From the NCBI GenBank assembly GCA_027622115.1, contig JAQBZS010000023.1, positions 1-17,969 of the forward strand: 17,969 bases of DNA, written 5' to 3'. The stretch comes from Planctomycetota bacterium (lineage in GTDB: Bacteria > Planctomycetota > Planctomycetia > Planctomycetales > Planctomycetaceae). Of this stretch, positions 16,101 through 17,969 are shown one piece after another. The position numbers and the translations under genes were made by a program. Each line of letters starts with the position of its first letter. Within the stretch, counting starts at the first letter, position 1. A model generated the notes under the pieces. It had not been told where the DNA came from. It saw only the letters and a program-made list of their open reading frames with translations, and searched no databases.

Positions 16101-17969
16101 CTTCACTCTCGTGTTGTTCACCGACCGGACGCTGGCCACGCCGGTCAGCTACACGGCGCTGACGACGCAAGGTGGTTCGGCCAGCTTCATCGGCCTGCCG
16201 GACCTGCAGATGGACATCACGGACTTCGAGGCCTCGCTGAATCAGACGAGCGATGCGTTGAATCCGAATCGCGTGCTGGACTTCAGCAGCATGGGTTCCG
16301 TGTCGGGCATTTCGGTGACCCCCATTGTCGGTCCCGCCATCGAATTCGAAGGCGAAAAAGGCAGCAAGTTGAATGTCTCGGGTCACGCGGCGATTCGGCT
16401 GTTTGATTACGTGACCGCGACCGCTTCGTTCGACATGTCGCGACAAATCATTGACGTGGATCTCGACGGCAACGGCACTCTGGAAACAGCGAGCGACCTG
16501 AAGGACGCCACATTGCTGACGTTCGAACTGAATAACGTGAACGCGTTTGTTGGGATCGGCAACCCGGACACCAATGACGACGGAGTCTTCGATCAGGTCG
16601 ATTTGTCCGCGATCAGCCAGGATCCGACTGTCACGGGTGCCACGGGATTCGCGGCGACTGACGGGTCTCTGGGACTGGCGATCCTGATGGCCAACCCGGA
16701 CCGACTCGCCGACGACAGCCGCTCCTATTTGGCGATGACTTCTGAACTCGGCATGGCGTCGCTGGTGGGACTGCCGTCCGAGATCGAGATCAGCGGCTCG
16801 GACATCATGGTCGAGATCAATCGGGCTTCCGGTACGCTCGGAGTCGCCCCCGGCACGTCGGCGACACCGCTCGACTGGACCAAGGCCCTGGACCTCGACA
16901 ACAACGCAGCCTTCGAAGACACGCTGACGTTCTTCCCGGAAGCCGCCAACGAAGCGGACATCACTTTTGTCAGCGGTTTCACCCGTGCTGCCGGCAAACT
17001 GAATCTCAAGGCGTTCGATGTGCTGGAGGCCAATGCGGCCTTCGAGATGAAGCGGCAAACCGTCGATGTGGATTACGACGCGGATGACGTCATCGATCTC
17101 GACGATGCCCAATTGCTGCTGCTGGATCTGAGTTTAAGTGATCCCGACGGCGCGGGTTCTGGACGCGGCTTGTATGTGGGCGTTCCGGGTGGCGCTGGCT
17201 TCGGAGTCGACAGCGGTAACCTCACGTATGCCTTGGTCCGAGCGAACGCGGACGCCGCGAAGAGTCCCACCGGATTCGACCGCAGCTATTCCGCAATTCT
17301 CGCGGGCATCAACCACGCGGAGCTGTCTGGTTTGCCCGATGGGATGCAAATCGAAGCCACGCGACTGAACTTTGCGCAAAACACTTCCAGCGGATCGGTT
17401 GCGTCTCCAGGCCCCGGAGCATTGGACTGGAACACAATGCTCGATCTGCAACCGGGCGACTCCACGTTTGCCGCCGACGCGGTCTCCGTCGGCGGACGCG
17501 ACATCACGTTGGAAACCGAACGGCTGGAGATCGGCGGCGAGTTGACGATGGACATCCAGGGTTACGCCCTGGTGTCCGGCGCGTTCGAATTCACCCAAAC
17601 GATGGACCAGACCATCACGGATGGGACATCGCTGACTGCGACTCCACTCACCGGAGTCACCGTTCAAACGATCTCGCTCAACGACGTGAATCTGTTCGTC
17701 GGCGTGAATGGTGCCTTCTCCGAAACGAAGCGCATCATCTTCACCGGTTCTGGAACCGAACCGGTTCTCAGCCAGACAGAGTCCGCAGCACCCACGCTAG
17801 TGGATGGCACCTTGACGCCCGGAAACTTCACCCTTTCGGATGGCGGTACCACGACAGCCGACATCCCTTGGGCGGTCTCGGCCCGCGATATCCAAACGGC
17901 ACTCAATGCGGCATCCGCCTTCGGGGCCGATCAGTTTTCTGTTGCTGATGGTCAGCAGCCGGGAAGCAA
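997..17969 (+). CDS. Giant multidomain exported protein, planctomycete LEPR-XLL/DUF4347 type (3' end outside window)
   Basis: One frame is open from ATG 997 to the right edge: 5,657 complete codons and two extra bases, with no stop seen when read line by line. The N terminus is Arg-rich and contains LEERMLLSG at residues 46-54, the N-terminal motif of planctomycete giant exported proteins. A DUF4347 domain follows (about residues 85-240), then a beta-rich segment, an Asp-box beta-propeller broken up by five repeat-filled insertions (about 589-3490), an acidic RTX-like linker, and several families of beta-rich repeats with EF-hand-like loops. No internal transmembrane helix is evident, and there are only two Cys codons in the frame. 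The protein is probably exported and surface-bound or released, acting in adhesion, matrix formation or predation/defence; this role is inferred from architecture, not from any active site. ATG 1066-1068 is an alternative start that keeps LEERMLLS. The C terminus and any anchor lie outside the window. Confidence 0.96.
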   Translation, partial: MLLQHWLGSVFTRLTRGRRLPRMLGQRRRLRRIVERRKCSLAAEQLEERMLLSGVSLVAPEFDGSDDPELNSVNDTSGSRAEDVTWQLVFVDPAVEDYASLVYGIMASAADNEAPDTIEFREVFILDPARDGVEQMTEVLSEFANVSAIHILSHGSSGALQLGGSTLDRSNLQEYGQKLGSWRNSLTTGADILLYGCNVADGAWGVNFVEDFAAATGADIAASDDLTGSLAQGGDWTFEVTSGPDVQPGLTARITAATELTVFTTGDISLGSLRPDYLSDLGFTSLIIEGNDATDDTLIVDLSEGDIPLDVTFHGGVGGYDTLVARGVNGGNYTPGKVFGDGVFTSGSTRIEFTGLEPVIVDGTGLSDTFTFTAPDTGGGNDLITIDSPAPGQNRVSGTSGGVAFESITFSNIPHFIIDTAANDLVGSSNDRVELVSPLEALGLQELSINTGDGDDLVDFSSGSSAGILSISVGGGTGFDQVRSFPNDTLWSHTGLGQGRVGIVSLSGMEVLVGSNGVPNFLDSVPAATATVTGLPKWQSLGGSTTTLNPDEPTLSSPGVVPGQSVEQGPALTRAGQVEGMEAQGNPVAGAISAIAVHPTNPEILYLGSPNGGIWKTENAVSGVKQVDERSYTDALRDPAPDVKSAGTQLAATTSAGSLPEGVYRYKVTFVNGTKGTESNASEPLTIEVTGGMHDVNLTKIPLGPAGTTARKIYRTPAGGSLYGFIQSIDDNTSTTFTDSFPDPEILPRHPSSRLPAPNVNGASAVPAEAVSEAPVASFKAGDTYQYKVSFVISGNETPASDAFGLANPLVAGQAEVLLKDLPLGPTGTTARRLYRTDSTGNASSFKLVTTISNNVVTTFADSVADSDRSTPLPTTGLTGTKPEVRPVRRERETGGSIAAGDYSYEITFVDSAGNETASSVFFTGTLTDSDIQSGMKSIKLSRIPLGPTGVTVGTETLHVVKRKIYRSSADGKSGGGLALVGTLDNNIDTEFIDRIADQLHVVTTKEVPFPHWEATTDSLPGLSITSLVFDHADPTYQTLYAGTGKVSSSHAGTPGVGVYKTTDGGKSWKVLGATDAVIKDLKVTSVIQTLISEAGVSPTPLPAEIAAPADAGGVTFAKGTVAPTATDGLTLGGTYKYVITKVVGGNETAVSGLTVSLDSTSSENQITLSNIPSDAAADAWKIYRSAANGDSLYLVREFNQTAPHDTFTDIKDIQNVLFASTIQTGTRGGLYRSTNGGTTWEQLSDAATSHGLPLGSITDVKAVPNPSTPGHVVLFAAHKGASGDFAGAGLYKSNDGGETWTNTTTNVPDPPTGPTAIYNFQAATAERIFLSAQTTGTGATASSTVYAAVITPKPGGNTLSRVFRTTVSPTATGDSWTFVVDTPGSVDVLDGQSKFTDLFPGGQGNLHFSFLVDPQDPNSVYFGGDAQYATGDAGEVHSSDYVARLFKLDATTPATKADIDAGKSRGEQLVSDGAIRGAGPNVKGTNPTTATPDATAGGLSAGQYRYRFAYVDSTGVESNLSESVGPVTAIDSQSVMLSRLPVDSTGKLAINVYRTQANGNVYYFVAHLTNPSLVDYLDSKADANLTLPHARTAPNAAGIQFDPASRTGAADTGIVVTANTDFEYKVMFYSREIGLQTKPDGTLAGFYQNVFSEASASTSATPLTSANNTIRIKNLPIGPAGTFGRVLFRRVANTGQFKHVAYVADNTSTTFADNTPDSSLGRALATASGPDVSGVPAAVVSGTATTRSGVYQYRITTVSATGEESLPSDPIGVTLPLSKNQIALDLSSIPLPAGTKLFVYRSSTNGVRKFTKFTELLAVNASRTVSDALAADNPFDWFDLRLPRPNPGTAPHGDSRAMTFDQTGQYLLEADDGGLNRLINPRGRASERYWVSLNGNLSVTEVGQVAYDPLNEVVTIGTQDTGSQEQSGPGDNQWNTIHGGDGNAQATQVIGNSVYRYSISNNLSLVHLREFDSAGSLVAHSGPKLNHIEAIDKPSGFVHVQLVVNTVDPTQLMVGYKNLYKSGDRLETLQKVGDTGTGVTANTPTVTALVYGGRNADGTLNKDVIYRARGNEIRVRSGSNNATDWGAAQTVGTDAITDIVVDPTNWKTAFAVGGDRVWATLDGGANWVDITGASTGAGALKQQDLAAAEFIPADQPDFQITLKDGSKFSVSLRGARNLSDVITWIQNQSRLTASAAPRVTVALNSGRLILTDTATGAGNLRIEALKDKDGAFSPAALDLGLVSDLAVARTSTGALTGNLIADGIADSALQSRPLHEVKLKTTNRTGVRRSTANVDVLLVGGSGGVFRTFNPVGDPALLGQYPRLISTSTVTLPGKNNDLRFQARDLGTDLDEFTLKFTAASALSAIWDAATRTLELKVEPSITTANDILTLLNGPETGAMNNSTKDARKALRASLTEKDNLATLGVPGSGVIQAHDESVQSFYSTLTLPGDNNDVWILNRHVGSARPNLPGNFKTEFVDRGAATGNSVKWDSTSNTLTFKVEPGVTTMNDAVNLLNWYSPITNATWASNVATITADNSTFRFKVGDMVAIQGVDVPEYNGDVVITTASITEFTYALPLAGDPGAGTTGLATTFAPDADTASARVVFEAQLRRNDANPADNTASGTGTILSIPNPITGVAQASGQLASALATLPGDNNDLRFEATSSGANKNDVAVNFVNRGGTGAPTVTWDPFNQSLTFDVRPTTTANQILNLLNAPNVDGLKLTADATAGSLAAGEYRYQVSFFDAAGFESGLSASRSITVSAANQRVTLDNIPLGPEGTALRKIYRADPGSDAFSLIATLEHVSSPTSAAFTDTGVSVAATGRPAQADASSMTLTAGGLDGGLLAGSYTYHVTFVDSQGRESDVSATKSITLTATSRSVVLASIPVSAGLTRRIYRQSPGETVARLVGTLNDDTTTTFTDRDPLQAADALTQAARAAFDAALTNNDRNTASGEAGSGTIGFVAPPLNNGVTVLTTSTAMFPLNGGGTLDISAVRGGSDWNDTVIEFFRSGGTDSVTYDSVRGENGVIVVSVADGATAQEIRDLVNNSVAAPYFQASVANSGDLGKTLEVFKPPVLSGGVTNTTKGSISVAGITFEEKNANQNPQSIQIVFTPAGGVNPVVTISNTRVSIKFNRLRFNTVGELLVALNANARLKALFTMTLAVPASTAVPTSEIRATLVPSNGNGVRATASIALPGGNNDLIVTANEQKLGAAYNDAKIVFSNTGTVTDPSKVIVTWDSVARTLTFDVAATTTAAQVVDAIANPSTTLAKAAAALFSVALDTSETGGNNGSGSITLNSFSTVGGTDSVTNPAAVAASTVVPVPGDNNDLKVEARTKGADFNGAISFINSGRSTKAGEVFVAWNSGNRVLTFDINKTTTAQHVVDAMTAGTAFADKQNAAALALFEVTLDKSVETENTGAGNFEQVAVGVVTAGGSNALRWTEYGDALPNALVTDLHFVPPKHEAGKLVSGSDVLLIGLRGRGVFKLDDAQSDLLTPSVLEVTARATGSTILLRLDPNQPSALEQRLEVLVDGVRLDDRTFPLAALEQIKINGQAGHDVLLIDARLRLTDGIFFDGGAGHNEIILLGQSGDSLISVAPLVDANTGAALQRSGQMQIGGSVAASDPALRVTFSNLDALQANTGDSDDAKLKKALVGLQGLKDTRELTTAFQSRLGPLPVVGHSVTRVLDASTAAPLPAPGNPEDPRLFRTDLLVGALGPDEQGGGFSSIFERLFALGDLGLDGEGFSAPLSLEDLAQRLDALDDNVGNVILTELGDTFTIDMTIDRNFEATMDVALDALGGTLALRGNLDLSADVVAHVVFGVDEDGFFIQETADGDHAVVVRNLHLMGDLSIGGGAGLVTLDVTNAELGLDPSVELVLGLNEPGADPFTGETDGKIRLYELSAPTLDMFDVEIAGNHSDAIDDLTFSVDVTVDSVFGTTPTKNFSFAWNDITDLTSLSISGTGVTYVRQRIHDLSVGLKDGLSNLEKQAEMLSAEINGNPALNVELPVINRSLASVLDVGDEIETVLNAGRVVSDYLSRVDSTVHQLAISHDSGVYILSDGTDYATLPFDATAGQILAALESFASIETGSLRVTGRDGYFQIESASPLATLPALQVLVETEATLEGDLLTVTGTSGAYVLAVGTDYATLPWNASAEASIAGDVLTVTGMSGSYVLSDGTDFVAVPWDADADYVRFALEKLASIGAGNVSVTGTDGSFQIAAQGGLGGLPALSVATTANLIQASLEEFAGIGAGNVTVTEVAGSFQITFSGPAVGTTLTLVEDAGASLMLDAFSSTDDLRIAATSGSYVLSDGTDLVALPWNADQDQIQAALENFASIGAGNITVVGSGGTFQIVSQADLVTLPPLEVLSLAKISDEITLAPGGAVSSQTLTITGASGAYVLKAGTDRVGLAWNADAAQIQAALETFANIEPGDVTVTGTAGNFQIVFADSFTTPPDLQLETDALANIKLDVISIDFEFPTVQEIVDLLNEKLNDELSERLAGTPVTIQGGLDLDEKVLKFDIQAELSAEVTAPIDLGSGFTDLGLTLTGNADVDLSVGLNLDFTLGLDLANMATSTPLNIVRPTADDFFVEFHEVQATGSVQVYDLDLAVGAASGNTAAGLAIEDGRISLDAAVDVEFNDADGDGKIRYSDLNTIVSNITFTPSAVFEMELPIQGMLTTPNVEMDGLLTITVPPYDLFASSPRSFKLVPSDAAVTLNVSQELASVDFDSTVVASLDSSNLLKVTGTSGQYFVSDGSAVVALAFDATEDDIRGALESLPGIGSGNVAVSEVIGVPGNFQIDAAGGLTELPTLTVSSGHRLTVNGDSGAYVLSDGTDFAALSHDANAAQIQAALEAFPSIGAGKVTVTDDAGTFQIAPADDLNTLPVLELVSTKANATVAENLLTVTGKGGVYVLTVLTNDVVTGYAALPYDATKSQIAAALLAVGGGSTVEKLSSPPAFDLTLSGSLTIADYFHASGDFAFSSARSDLIRSDGTLFKDASYQVVSGMGIDIFAGNAPGADPTAPGAIGLSLEDIDFTLVLFTDRTLATPVSYTALTTQGGSASFIGLPDLQMDITDFEASLNQTSDALNPNRVLDFSSMGSVSGISVTPIVGPAIEFEGEKGSKLNVSGHAAIRLFDYVTATASFDMSRQIIDVDLDGNGTLETASDLKDATLLTFELNNVNAFVGIGNPDTNDDGVFDQVDLSAISQDPTVTGATGFAATDGSLGLAILMANPDRLADDSRSYLAMTSELGMASLVGLPSEIEISGSDIMVEINRASGTLGVAPGTSATPLDWTKALDLDNNAAFEDTLTFFPEAANEADITFVSGFTRAAGKLNLKAFDVLEANAAFEMKRQTVDVDYDADDVIDLDDAQLLLLDLSLSDPDGAGSGRGLYVGVPGGAGFGVDSGNLTYALVRANADAAKSPTGFDRSYSAILAGINHAELSGLPDGMQIEATRLNFAQNTSSGSVASPGPGALDWNTMLDLQPGDSTFAADAVSVGGRDITLETERLEIGGELTMDIQGYALVSGAFEFTQTMDQTITDGTSLTATPLTGVTVQTISLNDVNLFVGVNGAFSETKRIIFTGSGTEPVLSQTESAAPTLVDGTLTPGNFTLSDGGTTTADIPWAVSARDIQTALNAASAFGADQFSVADGQQPGS
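1249..1716 (+). other. DUF4347 domain
   Basis: Residues about 85-240 match the DUF4347 pattern throughout: LVFVDPAVEDY at the start, VFILDPARDGVEQ, then HILSHGSSGALQLG, ADILLYGCNVADG, TGADIAASDDLTG and a closing GGDWTFE. The domain occurs near the N terminus of very large bacterial extracellular proteins, and its function is not established. The order of a strand ending in SHG (His154) and a strand ending in YGC (Cys197) resembles the His-Gly and Cys motifs of caspase/CHAT-type proteases. A protease role is inference. Confidence 0.9.
1777..2760 (+). other. Beta-rich Asp/Gly-rich segment between DUF4347 and the propeller
   Basis: Residues about 261-588 are short alternating strands with many Asp, Gly and Thr: TFHGGVGGYDTLV, NTGDGDDLVDFSS and SVGGGTGFDQV. 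These resemble the GGxGxD calcium-binding turns of RTX-like beta-rolls but do not form a regular nonapeptide array. A low-complexity linker rich in Pro, Ser, Gly and Gln (about 2620-2750) follows. Large planctomycete proteins often have such segments after the DUF4347 domain. No enzymatic motif is seen. Confidence 0.55.
2761..2856 (+). other. Asp-box beta-propeller, piece 1
   Basis: Residues about 589-620 read AGAISAIAVHPTNPEILYLG and then NGGIWKTENA, a typical opening of a sialidase/BNR-type propeller in exported bacterial proteins. In uninterrupted relatives as I know them, the strand 'GGIWKT-NA' is followed within a few residues by a 'W-x-x-x-TDSLPGLSI' strand. Here that continuation appears only at 4030, after three FN3-like repeats. 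Confidence 0.75.
2941..3978 (+). repeat. FN3-like repeats A1-A3
   Basis: Three copies of a roughly 90-residue unit lie at about 2941-3213, 3301-3582 and 3661-3978. Each copy has a YxYKVTFVxxxGxEs strand, a central (I/L)PLGPxGTTxRKIYR motif (extended by an extra loop in A3) and a closing T(T/E)F(T/A/I)D. The fold is probably fibronectin-III/Ig-like. The copies differ widely in DNA and protein, so the duplication is old. The block sits inside a propeller blade, between GGIWKTENA and HWEATTDSLPG. Confidence 0.85.
4030..4269 (+). other. Asp-box beta-propeller, piece 2
   Basis: HWEATTDSLPGLSITSLVFD, then QTLYAGTGK, then GVGVYKTTDGGKSWKVLG (Asp-box TTDGGKSW at residues 1062-1069). This continues the blade cut at 2857. 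The next strand, VIKDLKVTSV, is broken off by the insertion carrying repeat A4. Confidence 0.85.
4336..4626 (+). repeat. FN3-like repeat A4 (single copy inserted in the propeller)
   Basis: One divergent A unit: GLTLGGTYKYVITKVVGGNE, then ITLSNIPSDAAADAWKIYRS, then HDTFTD. The central motif has lost the usual PLGPxGTT sequence. It lies between a propeller strand ending near 4269 and the strand FASTIQTGTRGGLYRS beginning near 4648. Confidence 0.75.
4633..5400 (+). other. Asp-box beta-propeller, piece 3
   Basis: Two further Asp-boxes are visible: GGLYRSTNGGTTWEQLSD (residues 1234-1241 in STNGGTTW) and AGLYKSNDGGETWTNTT (1294-1301). They are followed by strands VYAAVITP, LHFSFLVDPQDPNSVYFGGD and VARLFKLD. 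The LVDPxxPNxVYxGGD and RLF strands are characteristic of this propeller family and should lead to a 'GTAPHxDSR' strand, which appears only at 6541. Confidence 0.85.
5461..6480 (+). repeat. FN3-like repeats A5-A7
   Basis: Three more A units lie at about 5461-5733, 5821-6138 and 6199-6480. A5 begins with AGGLSAGQYRYRFAYVDSTG. A6 has a longer second strand region and IKNLPIGPAGTFGRVLFRR. A7 has GVYQYRITTVSATGEESLPS and ends in VSDAL. The block sits between the RLFKLD strand and GTAPHGDSRAM of the propeller, the third insertion into that domain. Confidence 0.85.
6538..7455 (+). other. Asp-box beta-propeller, piece 4
   Basis: The longest uninterrupted piece of the propeller: GTAPHGDSRAMTFDQTG, LLEADDGGLNRLINP, YWVSLNGNLSVTEVGQVAYD, TIGTQDTGSQEQS, NTVDPTQLMVGYKNLY, TVTALVYGGR, ITDIVVDPTNWKTAFAVG and the Asp-box TLDGGANW (residues 2121-2128), ending with AAEFIP. 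The GTQDTGxxEQS and PHxDSR motifs are typical of this family of large exported propellers. No sialidase Arg triad can be assigned, so it should not be called an enzyme. Confidence 0.85.
7456..7800 (+). other. Hook-IN-like insert in the propeller
   Basis: About 115 residues interrupt the propeller between AAEFIP and DVLLVGGSGGVFRT. The insert contains DFQITLKDGSKFSVSLRGAR followed by NLSDVITWIQNQ, and later TVALNSGRLILTDTATGAGN. This order (short beta hairpin, 'LxDVIxxIN' helix, then strands) resembles the flagellin hook IN-type motif and recalls the helix/strand pattern of the B and C repeats. The resemblance was judged by eye. Confidence 0.5.
7801..7965 (+). other. Asp-box beta-propeller, piece 5
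   Basis: VDVLLVGGSGGVFRTFNP is the penultimate strand pair of the propeller. In uninterrupted relatives it leads directly to a 'W-x-E-x-G-x-GLPNA' strand. Here that strand is more than 3.3 kb downstream (11320), after the whole B repeat block. The right border is uncertain to within about 20 residues. Confidence 0.7.
7990..8298 (+). repeat. B repeat, copy 1 (uninterrupted)
   Basis: The copy starts TLPGKNNDLRFQARDLG, continues with AIWDAATRTLELKVEPSITT, a helix ANDILTLLNGP, a second helix ARKALRASLTEKDN, and ends in a GSGVI strand. This is a roughly 100-residue unit: LPGxNNDL strand, V-x-WD and RTLTFxV strands, TTAxxIxxLLN helix, an alanine-rich helix and a GSGxI strand. It serves as the reference for the insertion-bearing copies 2 and 3. 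Confidence 0.8.
8332..8895 (+). repeat. B repeat, copy 2, carrying an inserted module
   Basis: The first half (8332-8550) runs TLPGDNNDVWI to MNDAVNLLNW. The second half (8779-8895) resumes with ADTASARVVFEAQLRRNDAN, then NTASGTGTILSIP. Between them, about 8551-8778, is a foreign module of about 76 residues: VATITADNSTFRFKVGDMVA, VPEYNGDVVITTASITEFTY and a final GTTGLAT. This is the common 'VGDxVxIxGVxxxxYNGxxxVTxxxxTxFTY' unit seen in many phage and bacterial surface proteins. Confidence 0.8.
8950..9891 (+). repeat. B repeat, copy 3, carrying FN3-like repeats A8-A9
   Basis: The first half (8950-9150) runs TLPGDNNDLRFEATSSG to ANQILNLLNAP. The second half (9778-9891) resumes with AADALTQAARAAFDAALTNN, then NTASGEAGSGTIGF. 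The interruption is at the same helix-to-helix joint as in copy 2, and the resumed half matches copy 2 closely (NTASGxxGTI). Between them are two A units. Confidence 0.85.
9163..9765 (+). repeat. FN3-like repeats A8-A9 inside B copy 3
   Basis: A8 (9163-9444) contains AGSLAAGEYRYQVSFFDAAG, then NIPLGPEGTALRKIYR. A9 (9496-9765) contains GGLLAGSYTYHVTFVDSQG, then SIPVSAGLTRRIYRQ and TTTTFTD. They are the same family as A1-A7, but here the host is a B repeat, not the propeller. Confidence 0.85.
9940..10560 (+). repeat. Degenerate B-type repeats, copies 4 and 5
   Basis: Copy 4 (about 9940-10254) keeps the order of strand, NDTVIEFFRSGGTD, VIVVSVADGATAQEIRDLVN and a short tail but has lost LPGDNND. 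Copy 5 (about 10255-10560) has IQIVFTPAGG, VSIKFNRLRFNTVGELLVAL and an ALFTMTL strand. Both are assigned by pattern and position between clear copies, with less certainty than the others. Confidence 0.5.
10573..11280 (+). repeat. B repeats, copies 6 and 7
   Basis: Copy 6 (about 10573-10890) has ALPGGNNDLIVTANEQ, VIVTWDSVARTLTFDVAATT and NNGSGSITL. Copy 7 (about 10951-11280) has PVPGDNNDLKVEARTKG, VFVAWNSGNRVLTFDINKTT and ENTGAGNFEQ. Both are uninterrupted and about 105-110 residues long. Copy 7 ends about ten residues before the last propeller blade resumes. Confidence 0.8.
11308..11469 (+). other. Asp-box beta-propeller, piece 6 (closing blade)
   Basis: ALRWTEYGDALPNALVTDLH, then DVLLIGLRGRGVFKLDD, reproduces the usual last blade of this propeller family (W-x-E-x-G-x-x-LPNAxVxDL, then VLxxGxxGRGxW/F). 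Its presence after the B block is the main evidence that the propeller is one domain split by insertions and not several unrelated fragments. Confidence 0.85.
11470..12240 (+). other. RTX-like acidic linker after the propeller
   Basis: The strand run LEVLVDGVRL, LEQIKINGQAGHDVLLIDA and GIFFDGGAGHNEIILLG contains Gly/Asp-rich turns of the GGAGxD type that may bind calcium. A helical, charged stretch follows (about 11930-12030), then a Pro/Gly-rich linker. No catalytic motif is recognised. Confidence 0.55.
12241..13131 (+). repeat. Long beta-rich module E, copy 1
   Basis: The module opens with a helix SLEDLAQRLDALDD, then alternating-strand sequence (TFTIDMTIDRNFEATMDVAL, GTLALRGNLDLSADVVAHVV), an acidic loop near TGETDGKIRLYEL, and ends with a helical stretch LPVINRSLASVLDVGDEIET. 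Copy 2 at 14401 repeats the helix, amphipathic strands and acidic loop in the same order. Such modules are frequent in giant planctomycete proteins, and their function is unknown. Confidence 0.65.
13132..14400 (+). repeat. C repeats, block 1 (C1-C6, one nested inside another)
   Basis: The unit is about 80 residues: LTVTGxSGxYVLSDGTDxA, LPWNADAxQIQAALExFASI, GAGNVTVTxxxGxFQI and a loop with LPxLxV. Full units are C1 (13132-13377), C3 (13483-13710), C5 (13885-14160) and C6 (14161-14400). C2 (13378-13470) has only the first half and C4 (13714-13884) only the second half, so C3 appears inserted into one unit formed by C2 plus C4. The family resembles the 'GTFxLxFxGxTT...VQAALExLxxIGxGNVxVTG' repeats of large bacterial surface proteins. 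Confidence 0.85.
14401..15207 (+). repeat. Long beta-rich module E, copy 2
   Basis: Helix FPTVQEIVDLLNEKLNDELS, then strands VTIQGGLDLDEKVLKFDIQA and LTGNADVDLSVGLNLDFTLG, and an EF-hand-like loop DADGDGKIRYSD at 14917-14952 (Asp at loop positions 1, 3, 5 and 12, Gly at 6). The order mirrors copy 1. The loop is likely to bind calcium; this is family knowledge applied to a visible motif. Confidence 0.65.
15208..15840 (+). repeat. C repeats, block 2 (C7-C9)
   Basis: C7 (15208-15447) and C8 (15448-15696) are full units: SGQYFVSDGS with IGSGNVAVS, and SGAYVLSDGTDFAALSHDAN with IGAGKVTVTDDAGTFQI. C9 (15697-15840) keeps only the first half, with an extra loop (TVLTNDVVTGYAALPYDAT), and breaks off at the helix AALLAVGGG before the D modules begin. 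Confidence 0.8.
15874..17796 (+). repeat. D modules (D1-D4), about 200 residues each
   Basis: D2 (16369-16998) and D3 (16999-17541) align along their length: LNVSG or LNLKA opening, F-x-M-x-RQ-x-(I/V)DVD, an acidic loop, LNNVNAFVGIG or GRGLYVGVPGG, (D/S)-x-G-x-L-x-(L/Y)-A-(I/L), SYLAM or SYSAI, GLP followed by strands, and LDW near the end. D1 (15874-16359) is a looser match, and D4 (17542-17796) starts the same way until it is cut by a C unit after DVNLFVGVNG. EF-hand-like loops occur at 16459-16497 (DLDGNGTLETAS), 16567-16602 (DTNDDGVFDQVD) and 17071-17106 (DYDADDVIDLDD). Confidence 0.7.
17797..17969 (+). repeat. C-like repeat C10, inserted in D4 and cut by the window edge
   Basis: TLTPGNFTLSDGGTTTADIP, then WAVSARDIQTALNAASAFGA, gives the strand-helix half of a C unit closer to the common GxFxLxxGGxTTAxI form than the other copies. 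It follows directly on D4 just after the DVNLFVGVNG strand. The rest of both units lies outside the window. Confidence 0.6.

Noticed and set aside
1..17969. CRISPR array, tRNA/rRNA genes, insertion sequences or phage attachment sites
   Set aside because: No short direct repeats with spacers, tRNA-like cloverleaf, transposase motifs or flanking inverted/direct repeats were seen. The repeats present are diverged protein-level domains inside one gene.

Overview
The window looks like chromosomal DNA of a planctomycete, probably of the Rhodopirellula/Pirellula kind. This is inferred from the GC-rich coding sequence, from a giant secreted protein with an Arg-rich N terminus leading into an LEERMLLS motif (the 'LEPR-XLL' N-terminal signature of planctomycete exported giants), and from repeat families common in those proteins.

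Layout. Bases 2-139 hold the last 45 codons of an upstream gene. Bases 140-304 are a short intergenic stretch with one clean inverted repeat (258-281). Bases 305-892 encode a short AraC-family DNA-binding protein that lacks an N-terminal sensor domain. After a 104-base gap, one open reading frame starts at 997 and runs in one frame to the right edge of the window: at least 5,657 codons, still open. Almost 95% of the window is this single gene. The long open frames on the opposite strand are compositional shadows of it.

Giant protein, in order: (1) Arg-rich N terminus with LEERMLLS; (2) a DUF4347 domain; (3) a beta-rich, Asp/Gly-rich segment; (4) an Asp-box (sialidase/BNR-like) beta-propeller about 790 residues long, cut into six pieces spread over about 2,900 residues by five insertions; (5) an RTX-like acidic linker; (6) two copies of a long beta-rich module (E1, E2), each followed by a block of C repeats; (7) three to four copies of a roughly 200-residue module (D1-D4) with EF-hand-like loops, the last again interrupted by a C repeat at the window edge.

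The insertions are nested. Nine FN3-like A repeats and seven B repeats sit inside the propeller. Two B repeats carry foreign modules at the same internal point. One C repeat is inserted inside another. The protein is therefore built by recursive insertion of domains into loops of other domains, not only by end-to-end duplication. A scan of the frame found only two cysteine codons: one in the basic N-terminal region, and one in the DUF4347 YGC motif, where a caspase-like catalytic Cys would lie. The likely role is a surface or extracellular adhesin/matrix protein, possibly self-processing. That role is inference. The small AraC-type gene just upstream on the same strand is a plausible but unproven regulator.
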